A DNA stretch of 64,000 nt from Modicisalibacter tunisiensis (GTDB lineage Bacteria > Pseudomonadota > Gammaproteobacteria > Pseudomonadales > Halomonadaceae), in contig NZ_JAGXFD010000001.1 in NCBI RefSeq assembly GCF_020148005.1, positions 2,329,037-2,393,036 of the forward strand. Reading direction: 5' to 3'. Shown here in pieces: positions 16,580-26,657 of this stretch. Within the stretch, counting starts at the first letter, position 1, and each line of letters begins with the position of its first letter. The translations under genes and the position numbers were made by a program. The notes under the pieces were generated by a model that was not told the DNA's origin, ran no database searches, and worked only from the letters and a program-made list of their open reading frames with translations.

Positions 16580-16608
16580 ATCCTAGCCACAGCCGCGACG
16601 GCGCGCAA
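16580..16608 (-). promoter_or_regulatory. argF promoter, sigma-70 type
   Basis: Minus strand TTGCGC, 17-base spacer, TAGGAT. The predicted start near 16573 gives a leader of about 100 bases containing the hairpin at 16507-16542. Confidence 0.6.
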
Positions 16609-16649
16609 TGCACCCTGTCGCGCAGCACTGTGGCCAAGACGTCACGGGG

Positions 16650-16678
16650 CTGTTTTCGGGCGGCGGCGCGCGTAGAAT
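16650..16678 (+). promoter_or_regulatory. grxD promoter (weak -35)
   Basis: CTGTTT, 17-base spacer, TAGAAT, about 70 bases upstream of grxD. The -10 is good and the -35 poor. Confidence 0.45.
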
Positions 16679-16749
16679 AATGGGTCACGCAATCATTCAC
16701 CGGCAACGCGGCACCCGTGACATGACGGTGCCCCGGCAAGGAAGACGCG

Positions 16750-17094
16750 ATGAGTACCACGCTCGAGAACATCCAGCAGCAGATCCGTGAAAACCCGATC
16801 CTGCTCTACATGAAGGGCACGCCCCAGTTGCCGCAGTGCGGCTTCTCCGCCCAGACCGTGCAGGCGCTGATGGCCTGTGGCGAGCGCTTCGCCTTCGTCA
16901 ATATCCTCGACAACCCGGATATCCGCGCCGAGCTGCCCAAGTACGCCAACTGGCCGACCTTTCCGCAGCTGTGGGTCGAGGGCGAGCTGGTCGGCGGCTG
17001 TGACATCGTCGTCGAGATGTACCAGAGTGGCGAGCTGGAAACCCTGATCAAGGAAACGGCCGCCAAGGCCGGTGCCGAGCAGAACGACGCCTGA
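16750..17094 (+). CDS. grxD: Monothiol glutaredoxin, Grx4 type
   Basis: This 114-residue protein carries the CGFS active site at residues 30-33 and the downstream WPTFPQLWVEGELVGGCD segment that binds glutathione. Grx4-type proteins hold a bridging [2Fe-2S] cluster as dimers or with BolA and deliver it to target proteins. The length is normal. It is monocistronic and ends before a shared terminator with rnt. Confidence 0.95.
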   Translation: MSTTLENIQQQIRENPILLYMKGTPQLPQCGFSAQTVQALMACGERFAFVNILDNPDIRAELPKYANWPTFPQLWVEGELVGGCDIVVEMYQSGELETLIKETAAKAGAEQNDA

Positions 17095-17131
17095 GCGATC
17101 TTTCGCTCTTCCCGGTATCGGCCGAGCGCGT

Positions 17132-17158
17132 AACGCCCCGTCCTCATGGCGGGGCGTT
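17132..17158. terminator. terminator between grxD and rnt
   Basis: A perfect 9-bp stem (AACGCCCCG / CGGGGCGTT) sits between two convergent genes. T tracts are short on both sides. Confidence 0.7.
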
Positions 17159-17181
17159 CGTGTTTCGGGGCGGGGCCGGTG

Positions 17182-17844
17182 TCAGTCTTCCATGCCCTGT
17201 TCGCGCTGGGCCAGGTCCCAGCCGCCCAGATCCTTGAAGCGATTGACGATGGCGCAGAACAGCTCGGCGGTGCGCTCCGTGTCGTAGCGCGCCGAGTGGG
17301 CGGCGGCGTTGTCGAAGTCGATGCCCGCGGCCCGGCAGGCGCGAGCCAGCACGGTCTGGCCGTACACCAGGCCGGCCAGGCTGGCGGTGTCGAAGCTCGA
17401 GAAGGGGTGGAAGGGGTTGCGCTTGATGCCGCAGCGATTGACGGCGGCGTTGAGAAAGCCGTGATCGAAGGCCGCATTGTGGCCCACCAGCACGGCCCGC
17501 GTGCAGCCTTCCGACTTGATGGCCTTGCGCACGGGCCGGAAGATCTCGCCCAGGGCGTCGGCTTCGGCCTTGGCCACACGCCGACGCAGGGGGTTGTCGA
17601 GGTCGATGCCGGTGAAGTCCAGTGCCGCCTGGTCGATGTTGGCTCCCTCGAAGGGCTCGACATGAAAGGCGTAGGTGGCGTCCGGCATCAGGTTGCCCTG
17701 GGCGTCCATGGTCAGCGTGACCGCGGCGATCTCCAGAATGGCATCACGCTCGGCGTTGAAACCGCCGGTTTCCAGGTCCACCACCACCGGCAGGAAACTT
17801 CGAAAACGCTGGGACAACAGCCCTTGGGCGTTCGCCTCGGTCAT
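17182..17844 (-). CDS. rnt: Ribonuclease T
   Basis: This 220-residue DEDD exoribonuclease trims the 3' ends of tRNAs and other stable RNAs. ExoI VDLETGGF gives D23 and E25; the ExoII region is [15 protein letters not shown]; ExoIII is [14 protein letters not shown] with the DEDDh histidine. [18 protein letters not shown] and [15 protein letters not shown] are characteristic of RNase T rather than PolIII epsilon. The ATG has a GAGAGAGG site. The gene is convergent with grxD. Confidence 0.95.
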   Translation of the reverse strand: MTEANAQGLLSQRFRSFLPVVVDLETGGFNAERDAILEIAAVTLTMDAQGNLMPDATYAFHVEPFEGANIDQAALDFTGIDLDNPLRRRVAKAEADALGEIFRPVRKAIKSEGCTRAVLVGHNAAFDHGFLNAAVNRCGIKRNPFHPFSSFDTASLAGLVYGQTVLARACRAAGIDFDNAAAHSARYDTERTAELFCAIVNRFKDLGGWDLAQREQGMED

Positions 17845-17939
17845 GCCTCTCTCCCGTCCTGAGTCGATTCCCCGCGGTCGTCCCGCGTTGCATAGCGCGA
17901 GAGTCTAGCATTTTGCACGGTTGGCGTCCCCAACGGCGG

Positions 17940-17968
17940 TGTTCGCCACTCGGCCGGGGCGCTATAAT
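17940..17968 (+). promoter_or_regulatory. argG promoter
   Basis: A perfect TATAAT at 17963-17968 lies 76 bases upstream of the argG start; the -35 position (TGTTCG, 17-base spacer) is weak. No clear ARG box was seen. Confidence 0.5.
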
Positions 17969-18044
17969 CGCGGAATCGTCGTGCGTCGGCGCGTCACCGT
18001 CGACGTCCCATGTTGCCAAGCGCAAGAATCAGAAGGAGCCCCCG

Positions 18045-19265
<1,221 letters not shown>

Positions 19266-19316
19266 GAGCGTCCTTCCGGGATGTCCGGCGCCCGGAAGGC
19301 TCCGTGAGGAGGCGAC

Positions 19317-19610
19317 ATGCTCAAGAAGCTGATCGACGGATTGTTCCGCAGTGGCAACGTCAATGACGAGGAGATTCCTGCCACCGAGTATCGCGGCTAT
19401 CTGATCACGCCCGACCCGCAGGATGCGGGCGGGCAGTATCGGGTCAGCGGCTGGATCCGCAAGCCGGTCGAGGGGGGCGAGACGCTCGAGCATCGTTTCG
19501 AGCGCTCCGACACCGTCGGCTCCCGGGAGGCCTGCGTCGAGTTGACCCTGGAAAAGGCCCAGCGGTTCATCGATGACCTGGGGGACGAGATCTTCGCCTC
19601 GCACCACTGA
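19317..19610 (+). CDS. HlyU-family protein
   Basis: This 97-residue protein matches the HlyU family: EYRGYLITPDPQDAGGQYRVSG, then an EHRFERSDTVGS core and an EKAQRFIDDLGDEIF helix. HlyU in Vibrio is described as an activator of haemolysin expression, but the broad family lacks a demonstrated common function, and this version should not be read as a virulence factor. It follows argG by 51 bases with its own GAGGAGG site, so it may be co-transcribed with it. Confidence 0.82.
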   Translation: MLKKLIDGLFRSGNVNDEEIPATEYRGYLITPDPQDAGGQYRVSGWIRKPVEGGETLEHRFERSDTVGSREACVELTLEKAQRFIDDLGDEIFASHH

Positions 19611-19633
19611 TCATCACGGCTTGCCGTATTGAC

Positions 19634-19673
19634 GACCCCGTCTGCCTCCTCGCAGACGGGGTCGCCGCGTTTT
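19634..19673 (+). terminator. terminator after HlyU-like gene
   Basis: A perfect 12-bp stem (GACCCCGTCTGC / GCAGACGGGGTC) with a CTCCTC-type loop is followed by GCCGCGTTTT. Confidence 0.8.
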
Positions 19674-19747
19674 CGGCCGGTGGTATCCGCTCGAGTGGCA
19701 ATGCGCTAGGGTCAAGAACCGTCATGTCGATCTCGCGAGGCCCTGTC

Positions 19748-20413
19748 ATGCTCGAAGTGCACCATCTGGAAAATTCCCGCTCGCAGCGGGTGCTCTGGCT
19801 GCTCGAGGAGCTCGCGCTCGACTACACGGTGGTTCCCTACACCCGGGACCCCGAGACACTGCTGGCGCCGGCGTCGCTCAAGCAGGTGCACCCGCTGGGC
19901 AAGTCGCCGGTGATCGTCGACGGCGAGGTGACGCTGGCCGAGTCCGGCGCGATCATCGACTACCTGATAGACGCCCATGACCCGGACGGCCGGCTGATGC
20001 CGCCGCCGGGGACCCCGGCGCACCGCGCGTACCGCTACTGGCTGCATTATGCCGAGGGCTCCGCCATGCCGCTGCTGGTGATGTCGCTGGTCTTCACCCG
20101 GCTCGGCAAGCCCCCGGTGCCGGCGCTGGTGCGACCGTTCGGCCGGTTGCTGGGCCGTGGCGTCGCCTCGCGGTATCTGGAGCCCCAGATCAGGACCCAT
20201 CTGGACTACTGGGAACAGACCCTGACGGCATCGGACTGGCTGGCCGGCGAGGCCTTCAGTGCGGCCGACATCCAGATGAGCTTCCCGGCGCTGGCCCGGG
20301 ACGCCCGCGGCGGCCTGGGCGAGCGCCCGGCGCTGCGCGACTGGCTGGGCCGCCTCAAGGCACGCCCCGCCTATCGGCGAGCCGTGGAGCGCGGCGGCGA
20401 GTTTACCCTGTAA
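19748..20413 (+). CDS. Glutathione S-transferase family protein
   Basis: This 221-residue protein has an N-terminal thioredoxin-fold GST domain (LEVHHLENSRSQRVLWLLEE, with the SRSQR motif in place of the usual active-site Ser/Tyr region, and ESGAIIDYL binding the glutathione gamma-glutamyl group) and a helical C-terminal domain. It resembles the YfcG/GstB-like or fungal Gtt1-like branch. The substrate is unknown. The ATG at 19748 has GAGG seven bases upstream; an in-frame ATG eight codons earlier has no site. Confidence 0.88.
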   Translation: MLEVHHLENSRSQRVLWLLEELALDYTVVPYTRDPETLLAPASLKQVHPLGKSPVIVDGEVTLAESGAIIDYLIDAHDPDGRLMPPPGTPAHRAYRYWLHYAEGSAMPLLVMSLVFTRLGKPPVPALVRPFGRLLGRGVASRYLEPQIRTHLDYWEQTLTASDWLAGEAFSAADIQMSFPALARDARGGLGERPALRDWLGRLKARPAYRRAVERGGEFTL

Positions 20414-20491
20414 TCCGGCCGGGCTGACCGGCGGCTTTGCAAGCGGCGGCGGGCTCGGGTAGCTTGCCGGTCATTTGCCGAGGACTCGCCC

Positions 20492-21562
20492 GTGAAGGCC
20501 CTGCTGCTCTCCGCCTATGCCGCCGCCAGCCACCGTTTCTGGGCCGACGGTCTGGAACAGGCATTCCCGGAAATCGACTGGCAGCGCCTGGAACTGCCGC
20601 CGCGCCACTTCCAGTGGCGGGTGCGAGGCAACCCGCTGATGTGGCGGCTTGCCAATCACGCGGTGCTGGAGCAGTCGTTCGACCTCGTGGTCGCCACCTC
20701 GATGGTCGACCTGGCCACCCTGGTCGGCCTCTGTCCGTCGCTGGCGCAGGCCCGCAAGGTGGTCTACTTCCACGAGAACCAGTTCGCCTTCCCGCGCTCC
20801 TCGCGCCAGGTTCTGCGCCCCGAGCCGATGATGGTCAACCTCTATGCGGCATTGGCGGCGGACGTGGTGGTGTTCAACAGTGCCTACAACCGCGACAGCC
20901 TGGTGGCCGGTGCCCGCGACTTCCTTTCTCGCATGCCGGACCGGCTGCCGCTCGAGCCGTGGCTGTCGCGGCTGGCCGCGCATGCCCATGTGCTCCCCGT
21001 GCCGCTGCCCGATCAGGCGGTTCGGCCGGCGGGCCGGGGGCGTCGCATCGTCTGGAACCATCGCTGGGAATACGACAAGAATCCCGAAGCGTTCTTCGCC
21101 GCGCTCGAGCGGCTCGTCGCCGAGGGCATCGACTTCGAGGTGGCGGTGATGGGGCAGCAGTTCCGGGATCGGCCGGCGGTCTTCGACACGGCGCGGGCCT
21201 GGCTGGGCGAGCGCATCGTGTGCTGGGGCGAGCAGCCCGCGGCGGACTATGCGGCCATGCTCGATGCCGCCGATATCGTGGTGTCCACCACCGACCACGA
21301 GTTCCAGGGGCTGGCGATCATGGAGGCGGTCAACCGCGGCTGCCTGCCGCTGGTGCCCGACCGGCTGTGCTTTCCCGACTACTATCCCGACGCCTGCCGC
21401 TACCCGGGGGATGTCGAGAGCCTGGTCGCGCGGCTGCGTGGCTGGCTGACCGATCCCGCCAGCCGGCCGCCGCTGCCGGATGCCCGCCAGTGGCAATGGC
21501 CTGCCTGGCGCTCGGCCTATGGCGAGGTCCTGGGGCTGCGCCCGCGACCGGACACGGCTTGA
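20492..21562 (+). CDS. QTMAN-like (DUF3524) glycosyltransferase
   Basis: This 356-residue GT4-like protein has the DUF3524 N-terminal domain ([27 protein letters not shown], and [15 protein letters not shown]) and a glycosyltransferase group 1 C-terminal domain with [15 protein letters not shown]. The nearest characterised relative I know is vertebrate GTDC1/QTMAN, which mannosylates queuosine in tRNA-Asp. Whether the bacterial protein acts on queuosine, glutamyl-Q or another acceptor is open. The start is GTG with GAGGA seven bases upstream. It is probably the first gene of a unit with cbpA-cbpM, 85 bases downstream. Confidence 0.85.
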   Translation: MKALLLSAYAAASHRFWADGLEQAFPEIDWQRLELPPRHFQWRVRGNPLMWRLANHAVLEQSFDLVVATSMVDLATLVGLCPSLAQARKVVYFHENQFAFPRSSRQVLRPEPMMVNLYAALAADVVVFNSAYNRDSLVAGARDFLSRMPDRLPLEPWLSRLAAHAHVLPVPLPDQAVRPAGRGRRIVWNHRWEYDKNPEAFFAALERLVAEGIDFEVAVMGQQFRDRPAVFDTARAWLGERIVCWGEQPAADYAAMLDAADIVVSTTDHEFQGLAIMEAVNRGCLPLVPDRLCFPDYYPDACRYPGDVESLVARLRGWLTDPASRPPLPDARQWQWPAWRSAYGEVLGLRPRPDTA

Positions 21563-21647
21563 TCCGCGTCAAGGCGTCTCTCGGCAAGTCGCGCCATGCT
21601 GCCTGTCGGGGAGGGCCTTCCGGTCGTCCCGAGGGCAGAGGGCGGCC

Positions 21648-22592
21648 ATGGAATTCAAGGACTACTATCACGTTCTCGGCGTGGAGAAGGACGCCTCCCA
21701 GGAGGCGATCAAGCGGGCCTACCGCAAGCTGGCGCGCAAGTATCACCCCGATGTCAGCAAGGAGCCGGATGCCGAGGTCCGGTTCAAGGAACTGGGCGAG
21801 GCCTACGAGGTGCTCAAGGATCCGGAGAAGCGGGCCGCCTACGATCAGCTGGGGCGCCAGTGGCAGCCGGGCGAGGAGTTCCGCCCGCCGCCGGACTGGG
21901 ATGCCGGTTTCGCATTCTCCGGCGGCGGCTTCACCGAACAGGATGCCGCCGGGTTCAGCGACTTCTTCGAGACCCTGTTCGGCCACGGCTTTGCCCCGGG
22001 CGGCCGGCGTGGCGGTTTCCATGCTCATGGCGAGGATCGCCACGCCCGGCTCGAGATCGACCTGGAGGACAGCTATCACGGCGCCACCCATGTGATCACC
22101 CTGCGCCTGCCCGAGCACGACGCTCACGGGCGGGTCAACTGGCACGAGCGCAAGCTCAGCGTCACCGTACCCCGGGGCATCGCCCCCGGGCAGCACATCC
22201 GCCTGGCGGGGCAGGGCGAGCCGGGGCACGGCCAGGGCAAGGCCGGCGACCTGTACCTGGAAGTGGCATTCCGGCCCCATGTGCTGTATCGCCTGGACGG
22301 GCGCGACGTCTATCTCGACCTGCCGGTGGCGCCCTGGGAGGCGGCGCTGGGCGGGCCGGTCACGGTGCCCACGCCCACCGGCAGCGTGGAACTGAAGATT
22401 CCCGCCAATGCGCGCAACGGGGCCCGGCTGCGCATTCGTGGGCGTGGTCTGCCCGCGGCGCGCCCGGGTGACTTCCTGGTGGTGCTGAAGATCGTGCAGC
22501 CGCCCGTCGACGGCGACGCGGACCGCGACGCCTACCGGGCCCTGGCGGCCCATTTCGCCGATTTCAAGCCGCGTGCCGGGCTGGGAGGATGA
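21648..22592 (+). CDS. cbpA: DnaJ-family co-chaperone CbpA
   Basis: This 314-residue class B J-protein stimulates DnaK. The J domain is residues 1-70 with HPD at 33-35; a Gly/Phe-rich linker follows (about 75-125); two DnaJ C-terminal beta domains fill the rest. There is no zinc-finger domain, which separates it from DnaJ. The length matches CbpA (about 306). The start was chosen at the [12 protein letters not shown] motif. It overlaps cbpM by four bases, and CbpM is the specific inhibitor of CbpA. Confidence 0.95.
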   Translation: MEFKDYYHVLGVEKDASQEAIKRAYRKLARKYHPDVSKEPDAEVRFKELGEAYEVLKDPEKRAAYDQLGRQWQPGEEFRPPPDWDAGFAFSGGGFTEQDAAGFSDFFETLFGHGFAPGGRRGGFHAHGEDRHARLEIDLEDSYHGATHVITLRLPEHDAHGRVNWHERKLSVTVPRGIAPGQHIRLAGQGEPGHGQGKAGDLYLEVAFRPHVLYRLDGRDVYLDLPVAPWEAALGGPVTVPTPTGSVELKIPANARNGARLRIRGRGLPAARPGDFLVVLKIVQPPVDGDADRDAYRALAAHFADFKPRAGLGG

Positions 22593-22888
22593 GCATGGTC
22601 GATCGTTCGCAACCCCTGAGCGGCGTGATTCTCGAGGAGCAGGAGACGCTGACCCTGGCCGATCTCAGCCGCGCCTGCGCGGTGCATGCCGAGGCCATCA
22701 TCGAGCTGGTCGACGAGGGCATCCTGACGCCCGGCGGGCCCCTGCCGCAGCAGTGGCACTTTTCCGGCCGCCACCTGATCCGGGCGCGCGTGGCGCTGCG
22801 CCTGCAGCGGGAGCTGGGCGTCAACCTGGCCGGGGCGGCGCTGGCGCTGGAACTGATGGACGAGATCGAGCGGTTGCGAGGGGGCTGA
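22589..22888 (+). CDS. cbpM: Chaperone modulator CbpM
   Basis: This 99-residue MerR-like helix-turn-helix protein binds the CbpA J domain and blocks its co-chaperone activity. [26 protein letters not shown] and [37 protein letters not shown] are the two recognisable segments. Overlap with the cbpA stop (ATGA) supports the assignment and stoichiometric expression. Confidence 0.93.
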   Translation: MSMVDRSQPLSGVILEEQETLTLADLSRACAVHAEAIIELVDEGILTPGGPLPQQWHFSGRHLIRARVALRLQRELGVNLAGAALALELMDEIERLRGG

Positions 22889-22916
22889 GCGGGGCCCTGT
22901 GCCCGTATCCGGCCGC

Positions 22917-23555
22917 TCAGGCCGGCTCGGTCTTGTCCGGATACTCGCAGAGATCCTCGATCACGCAGCTGCCACAGCGCGGCTTGCGTGCCACGCAGGT
23001 GTAGCGGCCGTGCAGGATCAGCCAGTGGTGGGCATCCTGGCGGAACTCCGTCGGCACGTGGCGCATCAGTTTCTGCTCGACCTCGACCACGTCCTTGCCA
23101 CGGGCGAGCCCGGTGCGGTTGGCGACCCGGAAGATATGCGTGTCCACGGCGATGGTCGGCTCGCCGAAGGCGGTGTTGAGAATCACGTTGGCGGTCTTGC
23201 GACCGACCCCGGGCAGCGCCTCCAGCGCCGCACGGGTTCGCGGTACTTCGCCGTCGTGCCGGTCGATCAGGAGGCGACAGGTCTTCATCAGGTTCTCGGC
23301 CTTGGTGTTGTACAGGCCGATGGTCTTGATGTGCTCCTTCAGGCCGTCGAGGCCCAGGTCGAGAATCGCCTGCGGCGTGTTGGCCACCGGGAACAGCCGG
23401 GCACAGGCCTTGTTGACACCCACGTCGGTGGCCTGCGCCGAGAGCAGCACGGCAGTGAGCAGCTCGAACGGCGTCGACCAGTTCAGCTCGGTGGTGGGCT
23501 CGGGGTTGTGCTCGCGTAGCCGCGCGAAGATGGCATGGCGTTTCTGGGCGTTCAT
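22917..23555 (-). CDS. nth: Endonuclease III
   Basis: This 212-residue bifunctional DNA glycosylase/AP lyase removes oxidised pyrimidines. The helix-hairpin-helix is [13 protein letters not shown] with the catalytic lysine, and [11 protein letters not shown] contains the catalytic aspartate. The C-terminal [4Fe-4S] cluster has the canonical C-x6-C-x2-C-x5-C spacing. It overlaps the end of the rnfB-like gene by four bases, an arrangement also known from rnf-nth operons of Pseudomonas and enterics. Confidence 0.97.
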   Translation of the reverse strand: MNAQKRHAIFARLREHNPEPTTELNWSTPFELLTAVLLSAQATDVGVNKACARLFPVANTPQAILDLGLDGLKEHIKTIGLYNTKAENLMKTCRLLIDRHDGEVPRTRAALEALPGVGRKTANVILNTAFGEPTIAVDTHIFRVANRTGLARGKDVVEVEQKLMRHVPTEFRQDAHHWLILHGRYTCVARKPRCGSCVIEDLCEYPDKTEPA

Positions 23556-24505
23556 GCGGTTCCGTTCCTGGCGGTGTCGAGCATGGCCCGGGCCTGTTCG
23601 CACTGGGCCCGGGCGCCGGCGATGGCCTCGGCATCGTTCTGGCGTTCGGCGTGGGCGAGCTGGGCGCGGGCGCGACGCAGGGCCTGTTCCGCGGCCCGCA
23701 CTGCCATGCGCTGACGATGCGGACGAGCATCGGCGGACTGCGGCGCGGAAGCCTGTTCGGCGAGACGGCGATCGAGTGCCGCCAGCTGTTCGCGATGGTC
23801 GGCGATGCGCGTTTCCAGTTCGCGGGCCGAGGGCGTGTCGGCCTCGAGCTCGCGGCGTTGGCGCTCCAGGCGCTTGAGTGCCGCGTTCAGGGTCACGCGC
23901 TGGGTCTTGAGCCGTCGAGTATCGTCGGCGGTGGTGGTCGCCGGTTCGGCGGGGGTGCTGCGCGCCTGCAATGCGCGGCGTCGGGCTCGGCGGGTCTCGG
24001 CCTCGCGGGCCAGGCGTGCCTGGCGGGCCGCATGGCGCTGCCGGCCGAGCGTGGCACGCCGCGCCAGGAAGGCATCCTGCGCGGCCGGCGTGTCGGCGGC
24101 CTCCCAGCCCGGGTGGGGCTGGATGTCGATGCAGTCCACCGGGCAGGGCGCCACGCACAGCTCGCAGCCGGTGCACTCGGCCTCGATCACCGTGTGCATG
24201 CGCTTGGCCGCGCCGAGGATGGCATCCACCGGGCAGGCCTGGATGCACTTGGTGCAGCCGATGCATTCGTCCTCGCGAATCACCGCCACCTGCGGCGATT
24301 CGGCCGGGCGCTCCAGCGGCAATGGCGGCTGCCCGGTGAGTTCGGCCAGCCGCTGCAGGGTCCGCTCGCCGCCGGGCGGGCACTTGTTGATCGCCTCGCC
24401 GGCGACGATGGCCTCGGCATAGGGCCGGCAGCCATCATGGCCGCACTTGCCGCACTGGGTCTGCGGCAGGACGGCGTCGATGACATCGATACGGGCGGCG
24501 GTCAT
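23552..24505 (-). CDS. rnfB: RnfB-like iron-sulfur protein without membrane anchor
   Basis: This 317-residue protein has the RnfB four-cysteine cluster motif (C18, C21, C26, C42 in [14 protein letters not shown]) and two ferredoxin [4Fe-4S] motifs (C81/84/87/91 and C111/114/117/121). Canonical RnfB begins with a membrane helix of about 30 residues; this protein starts just before the cluster domain. Residues about 140-310 form an Ala/Arg/Glu-rich, probably coiled-coil tail absent from enteric RnfB. No rnfACDGE genes are nearby. It may be a soluble electron carrier or part of an Rnf complex encoded elsewhere. It starts 7 bases after metG and overlaps nth. Confidence 0.85.
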   Translation of the reverse strand: MTAARIDVIDAVLPQTQCGKCGHDGCRPYAEAIVAGEAINKCPPGGERTLQRLAELTGQPPLPLERPAESPQVAVIREDECIGCTKCIQACPVDAILGAAKRMHTVIEAECTGCELCVAPCPVDCIDIQPHPGWEAADTPAAQDAFLARRATLGRQRHAARQARLAREAETRRARRRALQARSTPAEPATTTADDTRRLKTQRVTLNAALKRLERQRRELEADTPSARELETRIADHREQLAALDRRLAEQASAPQSADARPHRQRMAVRAAEQALRRARAQLAHAERQNDAEAIAGARAQCEQARAMLDTARNGTA

Positions 24506-24512
24506 GACGGCC

Positions 24513-26555
24513 TCAGGTGACGCGCAGGCCCGGCTTGGCGCCGCTGTGCGGTTCCAGCAGGTAGATGCCGTCGCCGTCCCCGGCGGCCAGCACCATGCCC
24601 TCGGAGACGCCGAAGCGCATCTTGCGCGGCGCCAGGTTGGCGACCATTACCGTCAGGTGGCCTTCCAGGGCCTCGGGCGCGTAGGCCGAGCGGATGCCGG
24701 AGAACACGGTGCGGGTCTCGCCGCCCAGATCCAGGGTCAGCTGCAGCAGCTTGTCGGCGCCCTCGACGTACTCCGCCTTGGCGATGCGCGCGATGCGCAG
24801 ATCGACTTTTGTGAAGTCGTCGAAGGCGATCTCCTCGGCGATCGGGTCATCGGCCAGCGGCCCCTTGGGGGTTTCCTTGAGCTTCTGTTCTTCCACCAGA
24901 TCCTCCTTGGACGCCTCGATCATGGCGTCGATGCGGTCGCGCTCGACCCGGGTCATCAGCGGCTTGAACTTGGCGATCTCGTGATCGAGCAGCAGTTCCT
25001 GCCGGCTGTCCCAGGCCAGGGCGTCGAGCTTCAGGAAGGCGCGGGCGCCTTCGGCCATGGCCGGCAGTACCGGCGCCAGGTAGACCATCAGCTGGCGGAA
25101 CAGGTTGATGCCCACCGAGCAGATGTCGAGGACCTCCTGCTCGCGGCCTTCCTGCTTGGCCAGCACCCAGGGCTCGGCCTCGGCGATGTAGGTGTTGGCC
25201 TCGTCGGCGAGTTCCATCACCTTGCGCATGGCACGGCCGAACTCGCGGGCCTCGAAGTACCCGGCGATCTCGTCGCCGGCGGCCACGAAGCGCTCGACCA
25301 GCTCGGGCTCGGTGCAGCGGGCGGAGAGCCGCCCGCCGCCGAGCTTCTTGACGAAGCCGGCGCAGCGGCTGGCGATGTTGACCACCTTGCCGACCAGGTC
25401 CGAGTTGACGCGCTGGGCGAAGTCCTCGAGGTTGAGGTCCAGGTCGTCGACGCCGGCGGTGAGCTTGGCGGCGAAGTAGTAGCGCAGGTACTCGGGGTTC
25501 AGGTGCTCGGCGTAGGTCGCGGCCTTGATGAAGGTGCCGCGGGACTTGGACATCTTGGCGCCGTTGACGGTGACGAAGCCGTGGCAGTTCACCGCGGTCG
25601 GCGTGCGCAGTCCGGCACCATGCAGCATGGCCGGCCAGAACAGGGCATGGAAGTAGACGATGTCCTTGCCGATGAAGTGATAGACCTCGGCCTGGGAGTC
25701 CGCGCGCCAGTAGGCGTCGAAGTCGAGACCCTCGCGCTCGCAGAGGTTCTTGAAGCTGGCCAGGTAGCCGATCGGCGCGTCGAGCCAGACGTAGAAGTAC
25801 TTGCCCGGGGCGTCGGGGATCTCGAAGCCGAAGTAGGGCGCGTCGCGGGAGATGTCCCACTCGTTGAAGCCGGACTCGAACCACTCCATCAGCTTGTTGC
25901 GGATCTGCGGCTGGACGTGGTCGTCGTTGATCCAGCCCTGCAGGAAGGCCGCGAAGTCGGGCAGCTTGAAGAAGTAGTGGGTCGAGCTTCTCACCTCGGG
26001 GGTGGCGCCGGAGATCGCCGATACCGGATCGATCAGCTCGGCCGGGGTGTAGGTGGCGCCGCAGGCCTCGCAGTTGTCGCCGTACTGATCGTCGGCCCGG
26101 CACTTGGGGCAGGTGCCCTTGATGAAGCGGTCCGCCAGGAACAGGCCCTTGACCGGGTCGTACATCTGCTCGATGTCGCGGGTGGCGATGTGGCCCTGGT
26201 CGCGCAGCCGGGTGTAGATCAGCTCGCTGAAGTAGCGGTTTTCCTCGGAATGCGTCGAGTGGTAGTTGTCGAAGGCCACCCCGAAACGCGCGAAGTCGGC
26301 CTGGTGTTCCTGGCTGACGCGATCGATCAGCGCCTGGGAGGTGATGCCCTCCTGCTCGGCGCGCAGCATGATGGCGGTGCCGTGGGCGTCGTCGGCGCAG
26401 ACATAGTGGCAGTCGTGGCCGCGGCTCTTCTGGAAGCGTACCCAGATATCGGTCTGGATGTACTCCAGCAGGTGGCCCAGATGGATCGACCCGTTGGCAT
26501 AGGGCAGGGCACTGGTGACCAGGATCTGGCGCTTGGCGTTGGCGGTTGTCGACAT
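24513..26555 (-). CDS. metG: Methionyl-tRNA synthetase
   Basis: This 680-residue class I enzyme charges tRNA-Met. The HIGH-type motif is HLGH in [18 protein letters not shown], and KMSKS is present as [11 protein letters not shown]. The zinc-binding knuckle [18 protein letters not shown] follows the connective peptide. A C-terminal EMAPII/Arc1-like tRNA-binding domain (about 575-680) with [18 protein letters not shown] gives the long dimeric form. It is the first gene of a metG-rnfB-nth unit. Confidence 0.97.
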   Translation of the reverse strand: MSTTANAKRQILVTSALPYANGSIHLGHLLEYIQTDIWVRFQKSRGHDCHYVCADDAHGTAIMLRAEQEGITSQALIDRVSQEHQADFARFGVAFDNYHSTHSEENRYFSELIYTRLRDQGHIATRDIEQMYDPVKGLFLADRFIKGTCPKCRADDQYGDNCEACGATYTPAELIDPVSAISGATPEVRSSTHYFFKLPDFAAFLQGWINDDHVQPQIRNKLMEWFESGFNEWDISRDAPYFGFEIPDAPGKYFYVWLDAPIGYLASFKNLCEREGLDFDAYWRADSQAEVYHFIGKDIVYFHALFWPAMLHGAGLRTPTAVNCHGFVTVNGAKMSKSRGTFIKAATYAEHLNPEYLRYYFAAKLTAGVDDLDLNLEDFAQRVNSDLVGKVVNIASRCAGFVKKLGGGRLSARCTEPELVERFVAAGDEIAGYFEAREFGRAMRKVMELADEANTYIAEAEPWVLAKQEGREQEVLDICSVGINLFRQLMVYLAPVLPAMAEGARAFLKLDALAWDSRQELLLDHEIAKFKPLMTRVERDRIDAMIEASKEDLVEEQKLKETPKGPLADDPIAEEIAFDDFTKVDLRIARIAKAEYVEGADKLLQLTLDLGGETRTVFSGIRSAYAPEALEGHLTVMVANLAPRKMRFGVSEGMVLAAGDGDGIYLLEPHSGAKPGLRVT

Positions 26556-26657
26556 GGCGGCTCTAGTGACTGATTCGAAAGGGGATGGCGTCCTTGAACG
26601 CGGACAAGGGGGCGATTGTAGCCCGCCTGACGCACGGCTGCATCCGTGGCGGCCGGC

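Noticed and set aside
24447-26573. Plus-strand open frame of 708 codons opposite metG
   Set aside because: Composition is typical of an antisense frame; metG on the other strand has all catalytic motifs.
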